NCBI GenBank assembly: GCA_023101725.1 | Contig: JALJCO010013447.1 | Coordinates: 135,001-199,000, forward strand | Direction: 5' to 3' | From: Atherinomorus stipes | Taxonomy: Eukaryota; Chordata; Actinopteri; Atheriniformes; Atherinidae | DNA length: 64,000 nucleotides | Shown: one piece after another, positions 14,107 to 22,197 of the stretch | Layout: the number at the start of each line of letters is the position of its first letter | Numbering within the stretch: the first letter of the stretch is position 1 | Position numbers and translations under genes: made by a program | The notes under the pieces: generated by a model | Told to the model about the DNA's origin: nothing | Seen by the model: the letters and a program-made list of their open reading frames with translations, nothing else | Databases searched by the model: none

Positions 14107-14154
14107 TCTGTCAGCACGTCTCAAACCCGCGGATGCTGGTCTATCCATGTCTAT

Positions 14155-14232
14155 TAGCATCACCTCACTCAGCTCGCCCCCTGCTTATGATGTCACTTTA
14201 TTGCCCCGCCCCCTACCTGCAGCATCACTTCA
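14155..14232 (+). repeat. Isolated unit of the 64-bp minisatellite
   Basis: A single diverged unit (CATCACCTCACTCAGCTCGC ... CTACCTGCAGCATCACTTCA) lies 40 bp upstream of the next exon and far from the main array. It suggests that the repeat once spanned the whole intron, or that a unit was left on the far side of the 13392-14106 insertion. Confidence 0.8.
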
Positions 14233-14270
14233 CCCTCCCTGTGACCTGAACCCAGTCCGGTCTTCCTCAG

Positions 14271-14443
14271 GTGATGAAGGAGATCCAGAGTGCCATGGCG
14301 ACGGCGGCAGCGGACGACAGCAGACTGGTGCTGCTGGGCGCTGTGGGCAGCGTCTTCTGCTGCGGCCTGGACTTCTTGTCCTTCATCAGGCGGCTAACGG
14401 ACGACCGCAAGAAGGAGAGCATCAAGATGGCCGAGACCATCAG
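14271..14443 (+). CDS. cdyl: cdyl exon: first half of the crotonase-like fold
   Basis: A 173-bp exon, entering in phase 0 and leaving in phase 2 (ACC ATC AG|GTGAGTG). It encodes VMKEIQSAMATAAADDSRLV, then LLGAVGSVFCCGLDF, then the basic helix IRRLTDDRKKESIKMAETI. The GAVGSVFCCGLDF stretch corresponds to the first oxyanion-hole loop of the crotonase family. The acceptor is TCTTCCTCAG at 14261-14270. Reading past the donor in frame meets TGA at once (AGG TGA). None of the downstream donor copies in the following array can therefore extend the protein. Confidence 0.93.
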
Positions 14444-15435
14444 GTGAGTGTGGGCGTGGCGGGGTCCACAACCATCAGGTGAGTGTGGGCGTGAGGGTGT
14501 GGCGGGGTCCACAACCATCAGGTGAGTGTGGGCGTGAGGGTGTGGCGGGGTCCACAACCATCAGGTGAGTGTGGGCGTGAGGGTGTGGCGGGGTCCACAA
14601 CCATCAGGTGAGTGTGGGCGTGAGGGTGTGGCGGGGTCCACAACCATCAGGTGAGTGTGGGCGTGAGGGTGTGGCGGGGTCCACAACCATCAGGTGAATG
14701 TGGGCATGAGGGAGTTGCAGAATCCACAACCATCAGGTGAGTGTGGGTGTGAGGGCGTGGCAGGATCCACAACCATCAGGTGAGTGTGGGCGTGAGGGCA
14801 TGGCAGGATCCACAACCATCAGGTGAGTGTGGGCGTGAGGGCATGGCAGGGTCCACAACCATCAGGTGAGTGTGGGCGTGAGGGTGTGGCGGGGTCCACA
14901 ACCATCAGGTGAATGTGGGCGTGAGCTCATGGCAGGATCCACAACCATCAGGTGAGTGTGGGCGTGAGGGTGTGGCGGGGTCCACAACCATCAGGTGAGT
15001 GTGGGCGTGAGGGTGTGGCGGGGTCCACAACCATCAGGTGAATGTGGGCGTGAGGGCATGGCAGGATCCACAACCATCAGGTGAATGTGGGCGTGAGGGC
15101 ATGGCAGGATCCACAACCATCAGGTGAGTGTGGGCGTGAGGGTGTGGCAGGATCCACAACCATCAGGTGAGTGTGGGCGTGAGGGTGTGGCAGGGTCCAC
15201 AACCATCAGGTGAGTGTGGGCGTGAGGGTGTGGCAGGATCCACAACCATCAGGTGAGTGTGGGCGTGAGGGTGTGGCGGGGTCCACAACCATCAGGTGAG
15301 TGTGGGTGTGAGTGCATGGTGGGGTCCACAACCATCAGGTGAGTGTGGGTGTGAGTGCGTGGCGGGGTCCACAACCATCAGGTGAGTGTGGGTGTGAGGG
15401 TGTGGCGGGGTCCACAACCATCAGGTGAGTGTGGG
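14444..15435 (+). repeat. 43-bp array carrying 23 copies of the adjacent splice donor
   Basis: Each unit contains ACCATCAGGTGAGTGTGGGC followed by GTGAGGGTGTGGCGGGGTCC and ACA. The ACCATCAG|GTGAGTG part is a copy of the end of the preceding exon plus its 5' splice site. Copies begin at 14471 and recur every 43 bp to 15417, which gives 23. The first spacing is shorter because 8 bp of the unit are absent. Variants change GTGAGTG to GTGAATG in several units. Confidence 0.95.
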
Positions 15436-15491
15436 TGTGGCGGCGTCCTCCGGACTGTGTCGTCTGCTCACCCTCCTCTCCTCTTCCACAG

Positions 15492-15702
15492 AACCTTCAT
15501 CAACACCTTCATCCAGTTCCGGAAGCCCATCGTGGCGGCGGTGAATGGACCGGCGCTCGGACTTGGCGCCGCCCTGCTGCCGCTCTGCGACGTGGTGTGG
15601 GCCAATGAGAAGGCCTGGTTCCAGACGCCGTACACGTCCTACGGCCAGACGCCCGACGGCTGCTCGTCCTTCACCTTCCCCCGCATCATGGGCCTGGCCT
15701 CG
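15492..15702 (+). CDS. cdyl: cdyl exon: core of the crotonase-like domain
   Basis: A 211-bp exon, phase 2 in and phase 0 out. It encodes TFINTFIQFRKPIVAAVNGP, then ALGLGAALLPLCDVVWANEK and the strongly conserved AWFQTPYTSYGQTPDGCSS. The NGPALGLGA motif is the second oxyanion-hole/CoA-binding turn of the hydratase fold. The acceptor is CTCTTCCACAG. The donor is GTCAGC after GCCTCG, weak at +3 to +6. It is supported because it leaves phase 0 and the next exon resumes with Ala-Asn-Glu as in the family. Confidence 0.92.
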
Positions 15703-15821
15703 GTCAGCCTCCTCTTCCTCACTCTGTCATGTCTTCGTACACCTGCAGTCCCTTCAGTGGGGCGTTGTCCTTTGTCCATGTGGTCGTCTTCACTGTGGAA
15801 CTGTTTCAGGGCTCCCCAACA

Positions 15822-15884
15822 CCCTGAAAGTCCCAGTCTGGGCCCCGTAGAGGCACTGCGGTTGGTGGACTGGGACTTTCAGGG
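15822..15884. repeat. Short inverted repeat (hairpin)
   Basis: CCCTGAAAGTCCCAGT (15822-15837) is exactly reversed as ACTGGGACTTTCAGGG (15869-15884) around a 31-bp loop. It could be a tiny foldback element or the joined ends of a deleted transposon. Confidence 0.75.
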
Positions 15885-16195
15885 TTCCCACGCATCCTGG
15901 AAAACTTGGAAAATCATTGAACATTTTTCCAGTCACGGAAAACGCATGGAAAATGAGATGAAGTGTAAAATGTCCTGGATAAGCTTGAGTTGTCCTGGAA
16001 AATGATTTTTCCTCCCTCTCATAGCCGCTTCGTCTTGACTTCGTCACCGCTATGTTGTACTTTGGTTGACGCTTTGTTGTCGCTGTTTCATCGCAGTTTC
16101 GTCGCCACTGTTTTTCCGCTTCATCACAGCTTTGTTTGCGCTATTTTGCCGTTTCGTTGCCGCTTCGTCACCGTTTAATTGCCGCTATGTTGCCT
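15885..16195. repeat. Decayed dispersed repeat plus short CGCTTCGTC-type tandem tract
   Basis: 15885-16020 holds GGAAAACTTGGAAAATCATT-like sequence with repeated CATGGAAAA/CTGGAAAA motifs, resembling a dispersed fish repeat that I cannot name. 16022-16195 is an irregular tract of ~10-15-bp units around CCGCTTCGTC/GCCGCTATGTTG. No coding sequence is supported. Confidence 0.5.
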
Positions 16196-16197
16196 AC

Positions 16198-17342
16198 ATG
16201 GCCCTGTGTGAAAAAGTGATTGCGAGAGCCATCATCCACAAATGGTGAAACCATGAAACAGTGCTGAACCTTCCCAGGAGGGGCCGGCCGACCAAAATGA
16301 CCCCAAGAGCACAGCGACGACTCATCCAAGAGGTCACAAAAGACCCCAGAACAACATCCAAGAACTGCAGGCCTCACTTGCCTCAATGAAGGTCAGTGTT
16401 CATGACTCCCCCACCAGAAAGAGACTGGGGGGCAAAAATGGCTGCATGGCAGAGTTCCAAGACCAAAACCACTGCTGAGCAAAAAGAAAATAAAGGCTCG
16501 TCTCAGTTTAGCCAGAAAGCATCTTGATGATCCCCAAGACTTTTGGGAAAATACTCTGTGGACTGACGAGACAAAAGTGGAACTTTCTGGAAGGTGGAGG
16601 TCCCATTACATCTGGCGTAAAAGTAACACGGCATTTCAGAAAAGGAACATCATAGCAACAGTAAAATATGGTGGTGGTAGTGTGATGGTCTGGGGCTGTT
16701 TTGCTGCTTCAGGACCTGGAAGACTTGCTGTGGTAAATGGAACCATGAATTCTGCTTCTACCAAAAAATCCTGAAGGAGAACGTCCGGCCATCTGTTGGT
16801 GACCTCAAGCTGAAGCGCACTTGGGTTCTGCAGCAGAACAATGATCCAGAACACACCAGCAAGTCCACCTCTGAATGGCTTAAGAACAACAACATGAAGA
16901 CTTTGGAGTGGCCTAGTCAAAGCCCCCACCTGAATCCCATTGAGATGCTGTGGCATGACCTTAAAAAGGCGGTTCATGCTGGAAAAGCCTCCAATGTGGC
17001 TGAATTACAACAATTCTGCAAAGATGAGTGGAACAAAATTCCTCCACAGCGCTGTAGAAGACTCACTGCCAGTTATCACAAACGCTTGATGCAGTTGTTG
17101 CTGCTAAGGTGGAACAACCAGGTATTAGGTTTAGGGGGGGTCACTTTTTCACACAGGGACATGGACGTTTGGATTTCCCCCCCTTACTAATAAAAACCTT
17201 AATTTAAAAACTGCATTTTGTGTTTACTTTTGTGTTATCTTTGTCTAATATTTAAATTTGTTTGATGATCTGAAACATTTTAATGTGAGTAACATGCAAA
17301 AAGTAAGAAATCAGGAAGGGGGAAACACTTTGATACAACTGT
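16198..17342 (+). mobile_element. Decayed Tc1-like transposon in a cdyl intron
   Basis: A DD34E Tc1/mariner-superfamily remnant. Characteristic transposase stretches are split over frames: RRGRPTKMTPRAQRRLIQ near 16280, WTDETKVEL near 16560, GGSVMVWGCFAASGPG near 16680, and SPHLNPIEMLWHDLKKAV near 16920-16980. Frameshifts and stops interrupt it. The second catalytic Asp position reads Asn (QQNNDPEH), so it is inactive. GGCCCTGTGTGAAAAAGTGA near 16199 is the near-perfect inverse of TCACTTTTTCACACAGGGAC at 17140-17159, an inner inverted repeat. The right end is about CAACTGTA at 17342. The outer left end is not recognisable. AATAAA near 17191 follows the former ORF. Confidence 0.88.
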
Positions 17343-17390
17343 ACGCGTCTCCTCCATCTTCCTCCGACTCATCACCGTTGTCTTCCTCAG

Positions 17391-17534
17391 GCTAACGAGC
17401 TGCTGCTCAGCGGCAGGAAGCTGACGGCTCAGGAGGCGTGTCTTAAAGGTCTGGTGTCGCAGGTGTTGTGGCCGGCAACGTTCACCCAGGAGGTGATGCT
17501 GCGGATCAGAGATCTGGTGTCAGTGGACCCGATG
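17391..17534 (+). CDS. cdyl: cdyl exon: C-terminal helices of the crotonase-like domain
   Basis: A 144-bp phase-0 exon beginning ANELLLSGRKLTAQEACLKG and continuing LVSQVLWPATFTQEVMLRI to SVDPM. ANE(L/M)LLSGRKLTAQEA is a hallmark of the CDY family. The acceptor is TTGTCTTCCTCAG, 48 bp after the Tc1 right end, so the transposon landed close to the splice site without destroying it. The donor is GTCAGT at 17535. Confidence 0.93.
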
Positions 17535-17610
17535 GTCAGTACCCTCCACCTGCTGCCCTAACTCGCTGTAAGCTGATCTCTGAGTTCTGGTTCTGGTTCT
17601 GGTCCTGCAG

Positions 17611-17769
17611 GTCCTGCGGGAGTCCAAGGCCCTGATGAGGAACACCAGCCGCAGTGCCCTGGAGCAAGCCAACGAGCGCGAGTGCGAAGCCCTGAAAAGG
17701 GTGTGGGGATCGTCGCAGGGGACCGACTCCATCCTGCAGTACCTGCAGAGAAGAACCGAGCTCTGCTGA
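17611..17769 (+). CDS. cdyl: cdyl terminal coding exon
   Basis: A 159-bp exon: VLRESKALMRNTSRSALEQA, NERECEALKRVWGSSQGTDS, ILQYLQRRTELC, then TGA at 17767-17769. The family shares the ESKALxR...LEQANEREC...W.S.QG..S.L.YLQRK ending, so the length looks complete. The acceptor is GGTCCTGCAG after a 76-bp intron. A minus-strand open frame across this exon has no merit. Confidence 0.93.
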   Translation, partial: VLRESKALMRNTSRSALEQANERECEALKRVWGSSQGTDSILQYLQRRTELC

Positions 17770-18355
17770 GACCAGGATCAGCGGTCGGACTGGTTCTGGA
17801 CCCGTCCTCTGATGGACCAGTTCTTTGCTTCTTTGGTGTTCCCAACAGGACTTTAGCTAGAAATCCTCCTGGACCAGGACCAGGATGCACCCAGAACCGT
17901 GACTCTATCTAAGGGGTTCCTCAGGGATCCGTCCTGGGTGCTTTGATGTTTGGTGAGAAGACGTCGTGAGGAACATGAGGTCACACACTGGACATGTCTT
18001 CTCGGTTCCCATGGAAATGAGGAGACTCATCAGCTTTTACTGGACCAAGCAGAGGTTTCGTTCTGAGCCGGGACCAACCAGACCATGGCCTCGGACCCTT
18101 TCTGGACCCGTCCTGTGATGGGCCGGTTCTGGACTGCATAGTCATGTATGCGATGGGCCGGGCTGGCTCCAGGTGGACCCGTTCTGGACCCGTCTGCCAT
18201 GGGCCGGTTCCAGATGATGATGATGATGATGAAGTTGAGCTGCTGAAACTTCTTCATCCGGTCCAGACCTGCCCAGGACTTGTCTGGAGGCACCAACGTT
18301 TCATTCTGATCAGGAATCCAGATGGAAGATCAATAAAATATTTAATTTCCTCTAG
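17770..18355 (+). other. cdyl: cdyl 3' UTR
   Basis: About 0.6 kb from the stop codon to just past the poly(A) signal. It contains three loose copies of a CTGGACCCGTC...ATGGGCCGGTTC motif (near 17800, 18100 and 18185) and a short (GAT)n at 18214-18232. The end is inferred from the signal, not from a transcript. Confidence 0.7.
18332..18337 (+). terminator. cdyl: cdyl poly(A) signal
   Basis: AATAAA about 560 bp after the stop codon, followed by a T-rich stretch (TTTAATTTCC, TGTTTTCTGTCTGG). It is the first canonical signal downstream of the terminal exon. Confidence 0.75.
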
Positions 18356-18372
18356 ACGTCTGTTTTCTGTCT

Positions 18373-19030
18373 GGTCTGTGGTTGGTCAGGACCTCAGGGT
18401 CCAACATGTGGTCTGTGGTTGGTCAGGACCTCAGGGTCCAACATGTGGTCTGTGGTTGGTCAGGACCTCAGGGTCCAACATGTGGTCTGTGGTTGGTCAG
18501 GACCTCAGGGTCCTGAACAACATGTGGTCTGTGGTTGGTCAGGACCTCAGGGTCCTGAACAACATGTGGTCTGTGGTTGGTCAGGACCTCAGGGTCCAAC
18601 ATGTGGTCTGTGGTTGGTCAGGACCTCAGGGTCCTGAACAACATGTGGTCTGTGGTTGGTCAGGACCTCAGGGTCCTGAACAACATGTGGTCTGTGGTTG
18701 GTCAGGACCTCAGGGTCCAACATGTGGTCTGTGGTTGGTCAGGACCTCAGGGTCCTGAACAACATGTGGTCTGTGGTTGGTCCGGACCTCAGGGTCCTGA
18801 ACAACATGTGGTCTGTGGTTGGTCAGGACCTCAGGGTCTGAACAACATGTGGTCTGTGGTTGGTCAGGACCTCAGGGTCCTGAACAACATGTGGTCTGTG
18901 GTTGGTCAGGACCTCAGGGTCCTGAACAACATGTGGTCTGTGGTTGGTCAGGACCTCAGGGTCCAACATGTGGTCTGTGGTTGGTCAGGACCTCAGGGTC
19001 CAACATGTAGACCACAGACCACATGTTGGT
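18373..19030 (+). repeat. 38/45-bp minisatellite downstream of cdyl
   Basis: About 16 units of GGTCTGTGGTTGGTCAGGAC + CTCAGGGTCCAACATGT, with a longer form carrying an extra TGAACAA. The array starts about 35 bp after the poly(A) signal. It ends in a reversed partial unit: 19011-19029 is the exact reverse complement of 18963-18981. Confidence 0.93.
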
Positions 19031-19467
19031 CAGGACTACATCCGGGTCTCAGAAGGCACTTTCAGACTGTAGGAACCTTCTGGAGTTCCTAGAACCTTTT
19101 CAGAACAAGGCCGTTTTCTGTGCATTTGGACACGTAGGTTCTAGGAACCTCTGTCCTCAGTTCCTAGAACCTTTTTAGCTCCTACTCCGAGGCAGGATCT
19201 TTTCAGGGTTCCGTAGGAACTGAAATAGGTAGATGTTTGGTGATTGGTAGAACTGGTAAGCCCCGCCCCTTGCATGATATCCGTTTCTTCCAGCCGCCAT
19301 ATTTAAAAAGTCTCACAGCTGTTTACTGAGATCGTAATAACAACAAGAACTATTCCAACAGGAGTGTACCAATTCATTATTAAATCCATCAGAATGGAAC
19401 ACGTCCCCAATCCAGAACTATTCTGATGTCCAAAAGCAATTATTTATACTGATTTAATGACCCAAAT
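19031..19467. other. Intergenic spacer with dispersed-repeat remnant
   Basis: TTCCTAGAACCTTTT occurs twice and its inverse AGGTTCTAGGAACCT once (19083-19175), resembling a short dispersed fish element that I cannot classify. The rest is AT-rich with no gene seen. Confidence 0.5.
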
Positions 19468-19945
19468 TAGGGCTGTGCAATTAACCAAAATTTATTCATG
19501 ATTTAATTTTTTGTGTCAAACAATCTCCAAACTCATAATCGTGTTGAAACAATTATTTTTTGCCGTTTTTCTTGGCAGTTTCTAAAAGTTATTCTGAGGT
19601 TATCCCAGGCAATTTGTTAGCCGTCATTAACAAAATGTTAAGATTTAGAAAGTTCTAGCATTGCACTAAAGCTCAACAAAGTTTATTTTGTAAAGTTTTT
19701 ATATGAATAAATATGGATATTTTTTTATAAAAATATTGAGAAATTGCAGTACAGCTGGATACATAGTTTATTTTGGATATATTTCGATACAGCTGGAAGG
19801 TAAATATTTGTAGCCAATATTTTTTGTGTTGGATACCTTAGAAGTGCTAAATGAATGCATCGTGTAACTAGAAAATAATCGTTTGAATAATCGTGATTTC
19901 AATATTGGCCAAAATAATAGTGATAATGATTTTTTTCATAAATTT
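19468..19945. mobile_element. hAT-like MITE, right end degraded
   Basis: It begins TAGGGCTGTGCAATTAACC, the typical left end of the fish elements that end ...CGTGCAGCCCTA. The right part retains ATAATCGTGATTTCAATATT and GGCCAAAATAATAGTGATAA, but the terminal GCAGCCCTA is missing. No ORF. Confidence 0.65.
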
Positions 19946-20192
19946 AAGATTTAAAGGGGAGTTCGTTGTTCAACCTGCATCTATTATCCAGCATGAATCC
20001 GTTCATTTCCTTTTTGGTGTAACTTGAATTCCTTCAGGAGATCTTTAGATCCACTCCAGATCAGCGTATGTCTGATATCATGGCAGTGATGTCCAGAGTA
20101 TGATGGGTAAGACCCAGGCTTCTCTGCTCTGCTGAGTTATCTCCATTCACTAATCCGCATTTTATAAACTGGAGTGGATTTCTGTCTCTTTA
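19946..20192. other. Intergenic spacer
   Basis: Low-complexity-free sequence between the MITE remnant and the ~31-bp array. No gene, RNA or repeat recognised. Confidence 0.4.
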
Positions 20193-21776
20193 GGGGCGGT
20201 TTGGGACCATTTTTGCCACTTTAGGGGCGATTTGGGACCATTTTTTCTCTTTAAGGGCGGTTTGGGACCATTTTTGCCTCTTTAGGGGCAATTTGGGACC
20301 ATTTTTCTCTTTAGGGGCGGTTTAGGGACCATTTTTTTTTCTCTTTAGGGGCGGTTTGGGACCATTTTTGCCACTTTAGGGGCGATTTGGGACCATTTTT
20401 CTCTTTAGGGGCGGTTTGGGACCATTTTTGCCTCTTAAGGGGCAATTTGGGACCATTTTTATCTTTAGGGGCAGTTTAGGGAGCATTTTTCTTTTTAGGG
20501 GGGGGTTGGGGCCTTTTTTTCTCTTTAGGGGCAGTTTGGGACCATTTTTCTCTTTAGGGGCGGTTTAGGGACCATTTTTGTCTCTTTAGGGGCGGGTTGG
20601 GACCATTTTTACCCTCTTTAGGGGCGATTTGGGACCATTTTTGCCACTTTAGGGGCAGTTTGGGACCATTTTTGTCTCTTTAAGGGCGGGTTGGGACCAT
20701 TTTTACCCTCTTTAGGGGCGATTTGGGACCATTTTTGTCTCTTTAGGGGCGGTTTGGGACAATTTTTGTCTCTTTAGGGGCGGGTTGGGACCATTTTTAC
20801 CCTCTTTAGGGGCGGTTTGGGACCATTTTTGCCACTTTAGGGGCGGTTTGGGACCATTTTTGTCTCTTTAGGGGCGGGTTGGGACCATTTTTACCCTCTT
20901 TAGGGGCGGTTTGGGACCATTTTTCTCTCTTTAGGGGCAGTTTGGGACCATTTTTGCCTCTTTAGGGGCGGTTTGGGACCATTTTTCTCTTTGGGGGGGA
21001 TTTGGGACCATTTTTGCCACTTTAGGGGCGGTTTAGGGAGCATTTTTCTCTCTTTAGGGGCAGTTTGGGACCATTTTTGCCTCTTCAGAGGCGGTTTAGG
21101 GACCATTTTTGTATCTTCAGGGGCGGTCTGGGACCATTTTTGCCTCTTTAGGGGCGATTTGGGACCATTTTTGTCTCTTTAGGGGCGGGTTGGGACCATT
21201 TTTGCCTCTTTAGGGGCGGGTTTGGGACCATTTTTGTCTCTTTAGGGGCAGTTTGGGACCATTTTTGCCTCTTCACAGGCGGTTTGGGACCATTTTTGTA
21301 TCTTCAGGGGCGGTCTGGGACCATTTTTGTCTCTTTAGGGGCGGTTTAGGGACCATTTTTGTCTCTTTAGGGGCAGTTTGGGACCATTTTTGCCACTTTA
21401 GGGGCGAGTTGGGACCATTTTTGTCTCTTTAGGGGCGGGTTGGGACCATTTTTGCCTTTTTAGGCGGAGTATGGGACCATTTTTGTCTCTTTAGGGGCGG
21501 TTTGGGACCATTTATGCCTTTTTAGGCGGAGTATGGGACCATTTTTGCCTCTTCACGGGTTGTTTAGGACCATTTTTGCCACTTTAGGCGCAGTATGGGA
21601 CCATTTTTGCCACTTTAGAGGCGGTTTAGGGAGCATTTTTTCTCTTTAGGAGTGGTTTGGGACCATTTTTGCCTTGTTAGGGGGGTTGGGATTTTTTTTA
21701 GGGGCGGTTTGGGACCATTTTTGCCACTTTAGGGGCAGTTTAGGGAGCATTTTTCTCTTTAGGAGCGGTTTGGGAG
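20193..21776 (+). repeat. ~31-bp minisatellite (TTTAGGGGCGGTTTGGGACC family), left part
   Basis: Units read TTTAGGGGCGGTTTGGGACC then ATTTTTGCCTC, with subtypes ATTTTTGTCTC, ATTTTTGCCAC, a shorter ATTTTTCTC and an AGGGAGCATTTTT form. Subtypes alternate in runs, indicating block duplication. TTTAGGGG resembles telomeric DNA but is only part of a longer unit. Confidence 0.95.
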
Positions 21777-22197
21777 TAGGGCTGTACAATTAATCGTTAA
21801 AAGATTGTGATCTCATTTCACACATTCATGCAATCTCAATTCTACTCACAACAATTCTGAAACATTTTTAATCATGAGCTTATCACAAATAAGTTTCCAT
21901 TCTTCCCAGATTTTTTCAAGTGCCCTCAAATGCAACACTGCCGCTCCCTCCCCACCCCTAACCAATGTTAAAGAACTACAACTATGCATCTGCCAAAGAA
22001 ATGCTCCAACTAAGCTCTTGTGCAAACACATGCTTTATTTTGAATTACCTTTTGAATAGGTTGTTTTGTTTGTTTTGTTAAAGTTTATTTGTGCAATAAA
22101 TTTTTTTTGGGGAAAAAAAATCGTTTCAGAGAATCGTGATCTTAATTTTAAGCAAAAAAATCACGATTCACATTTTTACCAGAATCGTGCAGCCCTA
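21777..22197. mobile_element. hAT-like MITE inserted in the ~31-bp array
   Basis: 421 bp. The left end TAGGGCTGTACAATT and right end CGTGCAGCCCTA form terminal inverted repeats, with AATCGTGAT motifs subterminally. It is flanked by tttgggag (21769-21776) and tttgggac (22198-22205), a 7/8 match to an 8-bp target-site duplication. The array resumes in register after it. Small ORFs inside have no recognisable product. Confidence 0.82.

Larger units (their letters stand above)
10511..17769 (+). other. cdyl: cdyl locus, 3' part (five coding exons)
   Basis: This is the 3' part of a chromodomain Y-like gene. Exons 10511-10764, 14271-14443, 15492-15702, 17391-17534 and 17611-17769 join in one frame and total 941 nt, which is 2 nt of a split codon plus 312 codons and a TGA. 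The product is the crotonase/enoyl-CoA-hydratase-like region with the conserved lead-in [24 protein letters not shown] proteins are nuclear corepressors that bind methylated histone H3 through an N-terminal chromodomain, here off the left edge. The C-terminal domain binds CoA and has been reported to hydrate crotonyl-CoA, lowering histone crotonylation. CDYL is preferred over CDYL2 because of the convergent rpp40 neighbour; residues alone would not exclude CDYL2. Confidence 0.9.

Noticed and set aside
15355..16005. Single 216-codon frame spanning a cdyl exon
   Set aside because: Only 15492-15702 is exon; the ends are donor-array and intron sequence, as splice sites and family alignment show.
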